Positions 16,316 through 24,331 of a stretch of DNA of 64,000 nucleotides are shown piece after piece. The notes beneath the pieces are model-generated. The model made no database searches, was not told where the DNA came from, and saw only the letters and a list, made by a program, of their open reading frames with translations. This DNA comes from Clostridiales bacterium. GTDB taxonomy: Bacteria; Bacillota; Clostridia; Christensenellales; CAG-138. The stretch spans positions 27,989-91,988 of the forward strand of contig DXWI01000008.1 of NCBI GenBank assembly GCA_019416935.1. The letters are read 5' to 3'. Within the stretch, counting starts at the first letter, position 1. Every line of letters begins with the position of its first letter. Both the position numbers and the translations under genes were made by a program.

Positions 16316-17773
16316 TCACTCGATATCCCATCGTTCGAGGCTCTTGCAGGCTGGATTGTCGATCAGGTATCCGTGGAAATCGAACCGCGATCCATGGCAT
16401 GGGCAGTCCCAGCTTTTCTCATCCGGATTCCATTCGAGCTGACAACCAAGGTGCGGGCACCGGGTGTTCACCACGTGCAGCCGTCCCGCTTCATCCCGGT
16501 AGACACCCGCCTTGTGTTCTCCGATCTCCACCACGCCGCCGTGCCCCACCGGCAGATCGGCCACCATGGTTTCCGGCACGGTCAAATGCTGCAGTGTCAG
16601 TCCCTTGACCGCCTGCGCCCCTTCCCGCAGCGTCTCCATGGCAATCGCGGCGTTGAATCGCTGTGGACTGAACATTTCAGCATCGGCATTCTTCCGGCCG
16701 GTGATCGCGTCGGCAAGCAGTTCCGCCGCTGCCATGGAACCGCTCATCCCCCATTTGTTGAAGCCGGCCGCCACATACCAATCCGGCTTTCCCGGCGCAT
16801 ATTGGCCGATATAGGGCACGTTATCCGGCGTCATACAGTCCTGCGCAGACCAGCGCGCCACCACCCTGCTGCCGGGGAACAGGTCATCCGCCTTGCTCAG
16901 AAGCATTTGATAGCAGCCGCCCGCACTGTTTTCCCCGGTACGGTGCGCGCCGCCGCAGAACAGCAGCAGCCGCCCGGCCGTCCGAAGGGATAGGTCGCCC
17001 TCCGCTGCGCCGACAAACATGCCGTCGACCGGTGCCGCGTTTTCCAGCGCCAGTATATACGAGCGCGACTGATACATCCTGGTAAAATACAGCCCCGGGA
17101 AGTTGATGAACGGATAGTGCGTCGCAAACACGATTTTGTCCGCCGTAACGGTATATCCGTTCACCGACAGCGCGTTATCGTCCACCTCGGCCACCGGTGA
17201 ATGCTCAAAGATGCGCAGTTTATCGCTGACGCCGTATAGAAACCGCAGCGGGTGAAACTGCGCCTGTCCAGTAAAGCGTACCGCGCCGGCCACGGGAAAC
17301 GGCAGCCGCACGGCGTCGCAAAACGTTGCCGGCAGGCCGAGCGCCGCGGCGGCCTGCGCCTCCTGCCGAAGCGGCTCCGCGTCCGTCAGGCCATAGGTGT
17401 AGGCGTCCCGTTCCTCGAGCATGCAGTCGATGTCGTTTTCCTCCGCAATGCGCCGGTATGCGCCGATGGCCCGTTGGTTGATACGGGCATACTGGCGCGC
17501 CGCCGCTTCCCCAAACCGCTCGATCAGGCCATGATAGACGAGGCCATGTTGGCTCGTGATCTTGGCCGTCGTGCCGGCGGTCTGGCCGCTGCCGATGCGC
17601 GCTGCTTCCAGCACCACGCAATCCACGCCGCGCCGGCGCAGTAAAAAGGCGGTCAGCACCCCCGCCATCCCTGCGCCGATGACGGCCACATCCGTGTGCA
17701 GATTCTCCTTCAGCGCGGGCCGTTCCTCCCGCTGTGCCGTCTGTTCCCAAATGGAATTCATATCGTTATTCAC
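16316..17773 (-). CDS. FAD-dependent oxidoreductase with C-terminal Rieske [2Fe-2S] domain
   Basis: A 485-residue fusion. Residues about 27-360 form a DAO-type flavoprotein with the dinucleotide motif DVAVIGAGMAGVLTAFLLRR. Residues about 405-485 form a Rieske domain with ligands CPHLGC and CPCHGSRFDFHG; both Cys-His pairs are present. Such DadA-Rieske proteins occur in Clostridia and Bacillus (YhfW-like); the substrate is unknown, and an amine or amino acid oxidation is plausible. It has its own upstream region facing hpf. Confidence 0.9.
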   Translation of the reverse strand: MNNDMNSIWEQTAQREERPALKENLHTDVAVIGAGMAGVLTAFLLRRRGVDCVVLEAARIGSGQTAGTTAKITSQHGLVYHGLIERFGEAAARQYARINQRAIGAYRRIAEENDIDCMLEERDAYTYGLTDAEPLRQEAQAAAALGLPATFCDAVRLPFPVAGAVRFTGQAQFHPLRFLYGVSDKLRIFEHSPVAEVDDNALSVNGYTVTADKIVFATHYPFINFPGLYFTRMYQSRSYILALENAAPVDGMFVGAAEGDLSLRTAGRLLLFCGGAHRTGENSAGGCYQMLLSKADDLFPGSRVVARWSAQDCMTPDNVPYIGQYAPGKPDWYVAAGFNKWGMSGSMAAAELLADAITGRKNADAEMFSPQRFNAAIAMETLREGAQAVKGLTLQHLTVPETMVADLPVGHGGVVEIGEHKAGVYRDEAGRLHVVNTRCPHLGCQLEWNPDEKSWDCPCHGSRFDFHGYLIDNPACKSLERWDIE

Positions 17774-18063
17774 CTCCTGCTCAGTTTGCCCGAAAAGGAG
17801 ACCGAAAAACCAAAAAAGCGATTTTGTTTGCAGTCATATGGATCGAATCCGTTTGAAACGTGCGCCGGCCGGCTGCGGCTCTCCGATATGACAAAGGCCC
17901 CCGCTTTTGCGGGGGGCCTTTGTCTGGGATGGGATGGGAGGTAATATTGGGGGTAGTTCTCTCTGGTTCTCTGCTCTGGTTTTAAGATACAACACGGTCT
18001 TGTCCTGACAATGGATAGAAAGTGAACTTCCTGTGGAGATGGATGAGGAAACTGTGAACGCCG
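17774..18063. other. Divergent intergenic region with a strong hairpin
   Basis: The region separates the FAD-Rieske gene (minus) and hpf (plus). GACAAAGGCCCCCGC and GCGGGGGGCCTTTGTC (17890-17924) form a near-perfect 15-bp stem with a TTTT loop. It looks like a bidirectional terminator although no gene clearly ends there. No ORF with a ribosome binding site was found. An untranslated transcript ending at the hairpin is possible but not shown. Confidence 0.5.
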
Positions 18064-18092
18064 GCAGGGAAACGCGAAAATGGGGAGAATAT
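18064..18092 (+). promoter_or_regulatory. Sigma-H-type promoter of hpf
   Basis: GCAGGGAAA (18064-18072) matches the -35 consensus RNAGGAWWW with one mismatch. After 11 nt, GGAGAATAT (18084-18092) matches RNNGAATWW fully. The hpf homologue of B. subtilis (yvyD) is known to be sigma-H and sigma-B controlled, which supports the match. Confidence 0.55.
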
Positions 18093-18144
18093 ATATATTA
18101 TGACGCCGGAACAATGAAATTGGCGTCAAGAGGGAGAGGATCAT

Positions 18145-18684
18145 ATGCATATTTCCATTTCTGCAAAGAACCTTGAAATCTCTGAGTACCTGCGCGATCT
18201 GGTCGAAAAAAAGGTTGGTAAACTCGAACGGTATTTCCCGCAGGATACCGATGTGCAGGTCACGCTTTCGGTGGAGCGTAGCCGTCACATCGTGGAGGTG
18301 ACCATTCCCTACGATGGCGGCATCATCCGTGCCGAGGAGGTCACCGGCGACATGTACGCCTCCATGGACAATGTGCTGGACAAGCTGGAAAAACAGATTC
18401 TCCGCCACCGCACCCGTTTGGAAAAGAGCCTGCGTTCTGGCGCGTTCAAGTATGAACAGCCGCTCTACAGCGAGTCCTACGATGAGTACGACGAAGAGGA
18501 CGGTCCGCGCATCGTCCGAGTCAAGCGCTTTCATATCAAGCCCATGGATGAGGAAGAGGCCATGCTGCAGGCGGACCTGCTTGGGCATGCCTTCTATGTG
18601 TTCATGAATGCGGATACCAACGCCATCAACGTCATCTACAAGCGCAAGGATGGCAACTACGGCATTATCGAGCCGGAAAACTGA
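18145..18684 (+). CDS. hpf: Ribosome hibernation-promoting factor, long form
   Basis: A 179-residue long HPF. The N-terminal domain (1-100; MHISISAKNLEISEYLRDLV, then KVGKLERYFP) binds the decoding centre. An acidic linker (SYDEYDEEDG) leads to the C-terminal dimerisation domain (about 125-179; VRVKRFHIKPMDEEEAMLQA, then LLGHAFYVFMNADT). Long HPF joins 70S ribosomes into inactive 100S dimers in stationary phase. GGGAGAGG precedes the ATG. It is monocistronic, with a terminator 38 nt after the stop. Confidence 0.96.
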   Translation: MHISISAKNLEISEYLRDLVEKKVGKLERYFPQDTDVQVTLSVERSRHIVEVTIPYDGGIIRAEEVTGDMYASMDNVLDKLEKQILRHRTRLEKSLRSGAFKYEQPLYSESYDEYDEEDGPRIVRVKRFHIKPMDEEEAMLQADLLGHAFYVFMNADTNAINVIYKRKDGNYGIIEPEN

Positions 18685-18721
18685 ACGATTCATGCCGATC
18701 ACGGCACAAATACATCATACG

Positions 18722-18755
18722 AATGGCGCTTCCCGATAAGAAGCGCCATTTTTTC
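18722..18755. terminator. Terminator between hpf and the convergent small gene
   Basis: AATGGCGCTTC and GAAGCGCCATT form a perfect 11-bp stem with a 7-nt loop, followed by TTTTTT. The A run on the other side is short, so it mainly serves hpf. Confidence 0.9.
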
Positions 18756-18757
18756 TG

Positions 18758-19144
18758 TCAGCCGCCTTTGTTCTGCATCAATTGCATCAAGAGCTGCGGA
18801 TCGAGCCCCTCCTTGCCGCTCTGCAGCGACTGCATCAGCTTCAGCATCCGCTCCATATCCATCGCGCCATGGCCGCTCCCCTGCTGCGGCTTATGCTCCG
18901 TGCGTTCCGGCTGCGGTTTGGGCGGCTGTACGCCGAGCTGTCTGGCCGCCTGTTCTCCCAATTCGCCATTCAAAAAGGGGGAAAGCGCATTCATCAACTG
19001 CTGAACGCCAACGCGCCCATGCTCCGTGCGCACGTGTTCTCCGAGCGCGACCACCGCCTGTAGCGGTGAGAAGCGTTCCTTTTGCATGGGCTCGCTCCTC
19101 CAATCTCCGTTTTGCGGCAATTTTCCAGGCATATATCGCTGCAT
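18758..19144 (-). CDS. Unrecognised 128-residue hydrophilic protein
   Basis: A soluble protein with a helical middle (SPLQAVVALGEHVRTEHGRV), a Pro/Gln/Glu linker and a Met/Leu/Gln-rich helical tail (MERMLKLMQSLQSGKEGLDP). I do not recognise it. The ATG at 19144 has GGAGGAG about 6 nt upstream. An internal in-frame ATG at 19087 also has GGAGG, so the first 19 residues are uncertain. It diverges from another small soluble gene at 19356. Confidence 0.6.
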   Translation of the reverse strand: MQRYMPGKLPQNGDWRSEPMQKERFSPLQAVVALGEHVRTEHGRVGVQQLMNALSPFLNGELGEQAARQLGVQPPKPQPERTEHKPQQGSGHGAMDMERMLKLMQSLQSGKEGLDPQLLMQLMQNKGG

Positions 19145-19355
19145 ATTGACTCCTCCGCTTCGCGCTGCGAAGCTCCCTTTCTATCCAGACTGGGCAGCCG
19201 GGTATTGCAAAAAGGCTGTTGTCGCGTCAATCCGCCGCCCCATGACGCCGCACAGCCAACGCGGCTGCAAAAACGGAATTTCGAATCTTTCCCCTTTGCC
19301 AACATTGTATGCGCTCGCATCGCATAACGTGACAGAAACCGGCATAGGTTAGAGC

Positions 19356-19613
19356 ATGAAGAGAGATTTGAAAAGCATGAAAAAAGGGACGGCAACGCCG
19401 TCCAATGAACAGGCCCTTGGGGCGGAACCGTCCGTTCAGCACCTTCTGGATCGCTACAGCGGAAAGAGCGAGCAGGAGCTGATCGCCGCACTGCAGGGCA
19501 TGAGCGGCGAGGAGCGCAGCGATATGCGCCAATTCGCGTCCGAACTGGCGCCCATGCTCAGCAAATCGCAGCGGCAAAAGCTCGCAGCGCTGCTGCGGAT
19601 GCTCGATCAGTAA
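19356..19613 (+). CDS. Unrecognised 85-residue soluble protein
   Basis: Starts MKRDLKSMKKGTATPSNEQA and continues with an amphipathic helical core (VQHLLDRYSGKSEQELIAAL, then QGMSGEERSDMRQFASELAP). No signal peptide or membrane helix. Its stop overlaps the end of the convergent GDPD gene by 7 nt. I cannot assign a function. A clear Shine-Dalgarno sequence is missing; TTAGAGC lies 6 nt upstream. Confidence 0.55.
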   Translation: MKRDLKSMKKGTATPSNEQALGAEPSVQHLLDRYSGKSEQELIAALQGMSGEERSDMRQFASELAPMLSKSQRQKLAALLRMLDQ

Positions 19614-20434
19614 CGGCTGCCCGGGCGGTAGTGCTCGAAAATGATCGCGTCGTACGCCGTTTCGAGCGCAGCCTCGCTGTCCGACGGACGTGCCGTCCAC
19701 ACCACGCGCATGGCGCCCATGCGCTCGCAGAGCCGAACCGTCCATGGCTTTGGTCCGACGCGGTACGCTATGAACTGCGCGCGCGCCGCAAAATTCGAGA
19801 ACAGCCGGCTCATCAAAAACGATTTCCAAAGGCCGAGCACGCTGCGGGAATGCCGCATCTGCTCGGACAACTGGCCGCGCAGAATATCCGGCGCGTTTTG
19901 ATAGAACCAGCGCACGATATACGGATCAAAGCTCTCGATGCAGAACGGCCCCGCATACAGCCGCAGCAGCGCAAGCGTCCGCTCGCAAAGGCCGAACCGG
20001 TCGCCGCCGGACTTGAGCTCCACGATCACCGGCACGCGCCCGTCGAGCACGGCAAGCACCTCTGAAAACAGCGGGATGGTTTGCTCCGTACCGAACAGAC
20101 GCATCCGCTCCGTCAACTCCGCATAGGAAAAAGCATCGATGCGCGCTTCCGTGCCGCAGGCGCGCTTGAGCGTATCGTCGTGAAACACGACAACCTGCTT
20201 GTCGCGCGTGAGCTGGACGTCCAGTTCCACTCCGTACCCAGCCTCCACAGCCGCCCGGAATGCCGGCAGCGAATTCTCGGGCACGCGCTGATCCTCGCTA
20301 TACAACCCGCGGTGCGCAAAGGTGCGGCGCATAAACGGCGCGCGCTGCGCTTCGTTTCGCCGTCCGGGCGCGATGAAAAACACCAGCGCCGCACCCAAAA
20401 CGGCCAGACAAATGAGTATCATCCATCCTGTCAT
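19607..20434 (-). CDS. Glycerophosphodiester phosphodiesterase family protein, membrane-anchored
   Basis: A 275-residue protein with an N-terminal membrane anchor (residues 1-23, MTGWMILICLAVLGAALVFF) and a GDPD TIM-barrel. Catalytic motifs are AHRG (His about 41), PENSLPAF, GVELDVQLT (Glu/Asp metal ligands) and VFHDDTLKR. The family hydrolyses glycerophosphodiesters to glycerol-3-phosphate and an alcohol. The ATG at 20434 has GGGAGG 10 nt upstream; an upstream start would add 45 residues with no sense. Confidence 0.9.
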   Translation of the reverse strand: MTGWMILICLAVLGAALVFFIAPGRRNEAQRAPFMRRTFAHRGLYSEDQRVPENSLPAFRAAVEAGYGVELDVQLTRDKQVVVFHDDTLKRACGTEARIDAFSYAELTERMRLFGTEQTIPLFSEVLAVLDGRVPVIVELKSGGDRFGLCERTLALLRLYAGPFCIESFDPYIVRWFYQNAPDILRGQLSEQMRHSRSVLGLWKSFLMSRLFSNFAARAQFIAYRVGPKPWTVRLCERMGAMRVVWTARPSDSEAALETAYDAIIFEHYRPGSRY

Positions 20435-20626
20435 ATCGTTCAATCCTCCCTTGTGATTATAGTGCAAATGCGTTAAAATGTACAGGAGCGGGGCCGTCAC
20501 GCGTTTTGTCGAGCAAAATCCGGTGCCCTTCTCCGCCATGCTTCGTTTGCATCGCGCAAACCTTCGCACTGTAACGTCGGTTTATCATCCCACATGACGG
20601 ACAATCACGCACAACGGGAGGGCAGT

Positions 20627-22186
20627 ATGAAGCTCAATTACAAGCGCACCATCTTTGTCGGGTTCGCCTTTTTCCTGATCTGCACCTTTTGGCAGGCATA
20701 CGACACGATCATACCGAAGATTCTCACCGATAAATTCGGTATGGCGCAGGCCGCTTCCGGCATTGTGATGGCGCTCGACAATATTTTAGCGCTGTTCCTG
20801 CTGCCCCTGTTCGGATCGATCTCCGACCGCTGCACGAGCAAGCGCGGCCGGCGCACGCCGTTCATCCTCGTCGGCACGATCATCGCCTGCGTTGCATTCG
20901 TTTGCCTGTCGTTCGCGGACAATCTGCAGCATCAAAACATCGCCGCGGTAGCCGAGATCGACGATCCCACCGGTCTTTCCGTGCTCTATGACAACGCCTA
21001 TGAAACCGCGCTCAAAACGCCGGACGGCGAGGATTTTGTGCTCCGCGAGCGGTTCAGTCGGGAGGAGTTTACCGCCATCACCGCCCAGATCGAGCAGGAC
21101 GGCAAACTGGTGACCAACCCCGATTACGCCAACTATGTCGTTCCTGCGCGGCATGCTTATGCGTGGCAGCGCACGCAGGCCAACCCGACGCCGCTCATCG
21201 TGTTCATGGGTATTTTGTTCATCGCGCTGCTTGCGATGGCGACATTCCGTTCCCCCGCCGTCGCGCTGATGCCGGATGTGACGATCAAGCCGCTGCGCTC
21301 CAAGGCAAACGCCGTCATCAACCTCATGGGAACGGCCGGCGGCATCCTGATTTTGGGCCTTGGCATGGTGTTTTCGACCGGCAGCATCAAAAACGCATTG
21401 ATGAGCTACACCGCGTTTTTCTCGATCGTGGCGGGCATCATGCTGGCGGCGCTGATCGTGTTCCTGCTCAAGGTGCGCGAACCGCAGTTCGTTGAGGAAA
21501 TGCATACCGAGAGCGAAAAATACCGCTTGGATGCGGCGTCCGACCATGCGCAGCAGGGAGAAAAACGCCGCTTGAGCGCGGGCGAGTGCACGTCGCTGCT
21601 GCTGATCCTCGCGTCGGTGGTCTTCTGGTTCTTCGGCTATAACGCCGTGACCTCCAAATATTCCGTTTATGCGAGCAAGGTGCTCAGTCTTGACTATAAC
21701 AGCACGCTCATGATTGCCAATGTGGCGGCCATTCTCTCCTATCTGCCGGTCGGCTTTGTCGCCTCGCGGATCGGCCGCAAAAAGACGATCCTCTGCGGCG
21801 TTGTCATGCTTGGCGCTTCGTTCTTTGTCGCATCGTTTCTTCGGGAGGGCAGCTCCGCCCTACTGATGAACTGCATGTTTGCGCTTGCGGGCATCGGCTG
21901 GGCCACGATCAATGTCAACAGCTTCCCGATGGTCGTCGAGCTTTCCCGCGGCGGGGACGTCGGCAAGTACACGGGCTTCTATTACACGGCCAGCATGGCT
22001 GCGCAGACCGTAACGCCATACGTTTCCGGCCTGCTCATGGATCGCGTCGGCATGACAACGCTGTTCCCCTACGCGACGGCGTTTGTCGCCCTCGCCTTTC
22101 TCACCATGCTGTTTGTGCGCCATGGCGACAGCCGCCCGCTCCCCGCAAAAGACCGTCTTGCATCGCTCGGCGACGCGGACGAGTGA
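20627..22186 (+). CDS. MFS transporter, SLC45/GPH-like sugar type
   Basis: A 519-residue major facilitator with about 12 membrane segments. The loop-2 signature FGSISDRCTSKRGRRTPFIL resembles the sucrose/GPH branch of the superfamily. Loop regions are extended between helices 3-4 (residues about 95-180) and 6-7 (about 285-325). GGGAGG lies 6 nt before the ATG; an upstream in-frame start at 20594 is unlikely. Substrate unknown, perhaps a disaccharide. No sugar-metabolism gene is adjacent. Confidence 0.85.
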   Translation: MKLNYKRTIFVGFAFFLICTFWQAYDTIIPKILTDKFGMAQAASGIVMALDNILALFLLPLFGSISDRCTSKRGRRTPFILVGTIIACVAFVCLSFADNLQHQNIAAVAEIDDPTGLSVLYDNAYETALKTPDGEDFVLRERFSREEFTAITAQIEQDGKLVTNPDYANYVVPARHAYAWQRTQANPTPLIVFMGILFIALLAMATFRSPAVALMPDVTIKPLRSKANAVINLMGTAGGILILGLGMVFSTGSIKNALMSYTAFFSIVAGIMLAALIVFLLKVREPQFVEEMHTESEKYRLDAASDHAQQGEKRRLSAGECTSLLLILASVVFWFFGYNAVTSKYSVYASKVLSLDYNSTLMIANVAAILSYLPVGFVASRIGRKKTILCGVVMLGASFFVASFLREGSSALLMNCMFALAGIGWATINVNSFPMVVELSRGGDVGKYTGFYYTASMAAQTVTPYVSGLLMDRVGMTTLFPYATAFVALAFLTMLFVRHGDSRPLPAKDRLASLGDADE

Positions 22187-22213
22187 CAAACGCCGAATTT
22201 AGGCGTTTGTTTC
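22187..22213 (+). terminator. Terminator after the MFS transporter
   Basis: CAAACGCC and GGCGTTTG pair around GAATTTA, followed by TTT. It starts right after the stop codon and insulates the gene from the infC promoter. Confidence 0.7.
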
Positions 22214-22223
22214 GGAAAAACGC

Positions 22224-22252
22224 TTGACATGTGAGCGGATATTCTCTATAAT
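22224..22252 (+). promoter_or_regulatory. Consensus sigma-A promoter of infC-rpmI-rplT
   Basis: TTGACA (22224-22229), a 17-nt spacer and TATAAT (22247-22252): a perfect consensus. Transcription should begin near 22259, giving a leader of about 120 nt. Confidence 0.92.
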
Positions 22253-22257
22253 AGTGC

Positions 22258-22361
22258 TGTTCAAGCAGAAGCGCCCGCTTCTCACCTGCCGGTAGTTACC
22301 AGGCATGGTCGCAAGGTTGTTGTTACCGGTAGTGGGTGCAGACTGTACCCACTACTTTTTT
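22258..22361 (+). promoter_or_regulatory. L20-type leader with attenuator upstream of infC
   Basis: The leader ends in a strong terminator: GTAGTGGGT and ACCCACTAC (22329-22355) followed by six T residues, only 17 nt before the infC start. The upstream part (GCCGGTAGTTACCAGGC and TTACCGGTAGTG) can pair alternatively. The arrangement matches known Firmicute L20 leaders, in which L20 (rplT product) stabilises the terminator. Confidence 0.8.
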
Positions 22362-22377
22362 ATGGAGGTGTTTCGTC

Positions 22378-22893
22378 ATCGCTACGCAGGATCTGATGAT
22401 CAATGAAGAAATCCGCGACCCCGAAGTCCGTTTGATCGACGAAAACGGCGGTCAGCTCGGCATCGTGGACATTCGCGAAGCACAGGCGCTTGCCGACCAG
22501 CGCAATCTGGATCTGGTTAAAATTGCTCCGGGCAGTAACCCGCCGGTCTGCAAACTAATGGACTACGGCAAGTACCGCTTCGAGATGGCAAAGCGCGAGA
22601 AGGAACAGCGCAAGAATCAGAAGATCATCGAAATCAAAGAGGTTCGTCTCTCCGCCACGATCGACCTGCACGATATGGAGGTCAAGGCCAAAGCGACGAG
22701 AAAATTCCTCTCCGACGGCAACAAGGTCAAGGTCTCCATCCGGTTCCGCGGCCGCCAGATTACCCACGGCGATATCGGACTGGACGTCATGTCCCAATTC
22801 CATGGGATGGTTCAGGATGTTGCCGTTATCGAACGTCCTGCCCGGCAGGAAGGCCGAAACATGTTCATGGTGCTTGCACCGAAGAATAACTGA
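22378..22893 (+). CDS. infC: Translation initiation factor IF-3, probable AUC start
   Basis: A 171-residue IF-3. The N-domain reads ATQDLMINEEIRDPEVRLID and the C-domain includes VRLSATIDLHDMEVKAKATR and RFRGRQITHGDIGLDVM. No ATG, GTG or TTG lies in frame at the expected start. An ATC at 22378-22380 has GGAGG 9 nt upstream and gives the usual N-terminal length. The next ATG (22396) would delete six residues and has poor spacing. infC is known for AUU/AUA/AUC starts that IF-3 itself discriminates against, allowing autoregulation. Confidence 0.93.
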   Translation: MATQDLMINEEIRDPEVRLIDENGGQLGIVDIREAQALADQRNLDLVKIAPGSNPPVCKLMDYGKYRFEMAKREKEQRKNQKIIEIKEVRLSATIDLHDMEVKAKATRKFLSDGNKVKVSIRFRGRQITHGDIGLDVMSQFHGMVQDVAVIERPARQEGRNMFMVLAPKNN

Positions 22894-22927
22894 CAGAAGT
22901 CGTAATAAACAGCAGGAGGATCCCGAA

Positions 22928-23125
22928 ATGCCAAAGATTAAGTCCCATCGCGGCGCGGCAAAGCGTTTTTCCCTGACGAAGTCTGGAAAGATTAAGCGCG
23001 GCAAGGCGTACAAGAGCCATATTCTGACCAAGAAGTCCACCAAGCGTCTGCGCGGTCTCCGTCAAACCGGCTATATCGCCGAGTGCGAAGAGAAGAAAAT
23101 CCGCAAGCTGATCCCGTATAGCTAA
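22928..23125 (+). CDS. rpmI: 50S ribosomal protein L35
   Basis: A 65-residue L35: MPKIKSHRGAAKRFSLTKSG and the C-terminal RLRGLRQTGYIAECEEKKIR. Normal length. It follows infC by 34 nt with AGGAGG before the ATG, in the conserved infC-rpmI-rplT order. Confidence 0.97.
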   Translation: MPKIKSHRGAAKRFSLTKSGKIKRGKAYKSHILTKKSTKRLRGLRQTGYIAECEEKKIRKLIPYS

Positions 23126-23139
23126 GGAGGAAACGTAAA

Positions 23140-23496
23140 ATGGCCAGAATTAAGAGAGCAGTTAACGCCGTTAAGAAGCGTCGTAAAGTTTTTAAGCTTG
23201 CCAAGGGCTACTATGGCGCAAAGAGCAAGCAGTATCGTGCAGCCACCGAGCAGGTTATGAAGTCCATGGCCTATGCGTATGTTGGCCGCAAGAACAAGAA
23301 GCGCGAGTATCGCCGCCTCTGGATCGCCCGCATCAACGCCGGTGCCCGTCTCTGCGGTACCACCTACAGCCGTATGATCAACGGTCTGAAGCTCGCCGGC
23401 ATCGAGATCAACCGCAAGGTTCTCGCGGATCTCGCCGTGACCGACATGAACGCGTTCCGTGAGCTCGCGGAGATCGCTGTCAAGGCGCGCGCATAA
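23140..23496 (+). CDS. rplT: 50S ribosomal protein L20
   Basis: A 118-residue L20 with the basic N-terminal extension ARIKRAVNAVKKRRKVFKLA and the globular RLWIARINAGARLCGTTYSR region. L20 starts 50S assembly and represses its own operon through the leader. AAGGAGG precedes the ATG, 14 nt after rpmI. Confidence 0.98.
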   Translation: MARIKRAVNAVKKRRKVFKLAKGYYGAKSKQYRAATEQVMKSMAYAYVGRKNKKREYRRLWIARINAGARLCGTTYSRMINGLKLAGIEINRKVLADLAVTDMNAFRELAEIAVKARA

Positions 23497-23517
23497 GCAC
23501 AAACACAAGCCAATCGG

Positions 23518-23542
23518 CAGGCGCCCCTCATCCGGGCGCCTG
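23518..23542 (+). terminator. Hairpin after rplT, partial terminator
   Basis: CAGGCGCCC and GGGCGCCTG form a perfect 9-bp stem with a 7-nt loop, followed only by TTGT. It probably reduces but does not abolish read-through into the methyltransferase gene. Confidence 0.55.
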
Positions 23543-23563
23543 TTGTATATCAAGGGAGGAAGG

Positions 23564-24331
23564 ATGCGCACGATCATCAGCCGTACAAACGAGATCATCA
23601 AGCAGGCGCGCGCGCTGCAGCAGGCAAAGGCGCGCCATGCGCAGGGGCTGCATCTGGCGGAGAGCGATAAGCTCGTGCGGGAGGCGATCTCCTCCGGCGC
23701 CTCCATCTGCCGCTTGTTCATGGAGGACGGCTACCCCCTGCCGGAAGCGGCGCTCGCCATAGACGAAGCGTATACCGTGAGCCGGAGCGTGATGGAATCG
23801 CTTTGCGAATCCAAAACGCCGCAGCACGCATGTGCCGTTGTCCGCACGCCGGATACCCGGCCGCCGGAACGCTATCCCGATGGGCTTGTGGTTGTGCTCG
23901 ATTGCGTACAGGATGCCGGAAATGTCGGTACCATCCTGCGCACGGCGGATGCGCTCGGTGCTGTGGGTCTGTTCTGCGGCACCGGCTGCGCCGACCCCTT
24001 TTCCGGCAAGGCGCTGCGCGCAGCGATGGGTTCGACCTATCATCTGCCCGTTTGGCAGGGCGATGCAGCCGCCGCGCTCGACCGTCTATGCGCGCAGGGC
24101 TTTACCTGTGTGTGCGGCCATCTGCGCGGGAGCGAGTGTCTGCCGCCTGTCACGGGTCGGATGGCGCTGGTCATCGGCAACGAGGGCAATGGCGTATCGG
24201 ACGGCGTGGCCTCTCGCTGCGCGCTGTACCGCCTGCCCATGCGAGGCAGGGCGGAATCGCTGAATGCAGCAATGGCCGCGGGCATTCTGATCTATGAATT
24301 CACGGGACAAATGGAGAGGAGAATACCATGA
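23564..24331 (+). CDS. TrmH/SpoU-family RNA 2'-O-methyltransferase
   Basis: A 255-residue SPOUT methyltransferase. The N-terminal part (1-100) is an L30e-like substrate-binding domain. The catalytic part has motif 1 (LDCVQDAGNVGTILRTADAL, with the catalytic Arg), motif 2 (ALVIGNEGNGVSD) and motif 3 (MRGRAESLNAAMAAGI), which form the knotted SAM site. It resembles RlmB/YsgA proteins; the exact rRNA or tRNA site cannot be told. AAGGGAGGAAGG precedes the ATG, and the stop overlaps the next gene by 4 nt. It often follows rplT in Clostridia. Confidence 0.9.
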   Translation: MRTIISRTNEIIKQARALQQAKARHAQGLHLAESDKLVREAISSGASICRLFMEDGYPLPEAALAIDEAYTVSRSVMESLCESKTPQHACAVVRTPDTRPPERYPDGLVVVLDCVQDAGNVGTILRTADALGAVGLFCGTGCADPFSGKALRAAMGSTYHLPVWQGDAAAALDRLCAQGFTCVCGHLRGSECLPPVTGRMALVIGNEGNGVSDGVASRCALYRLPMRGRAESLNAAMAAGILIYEFTGQMERRIP

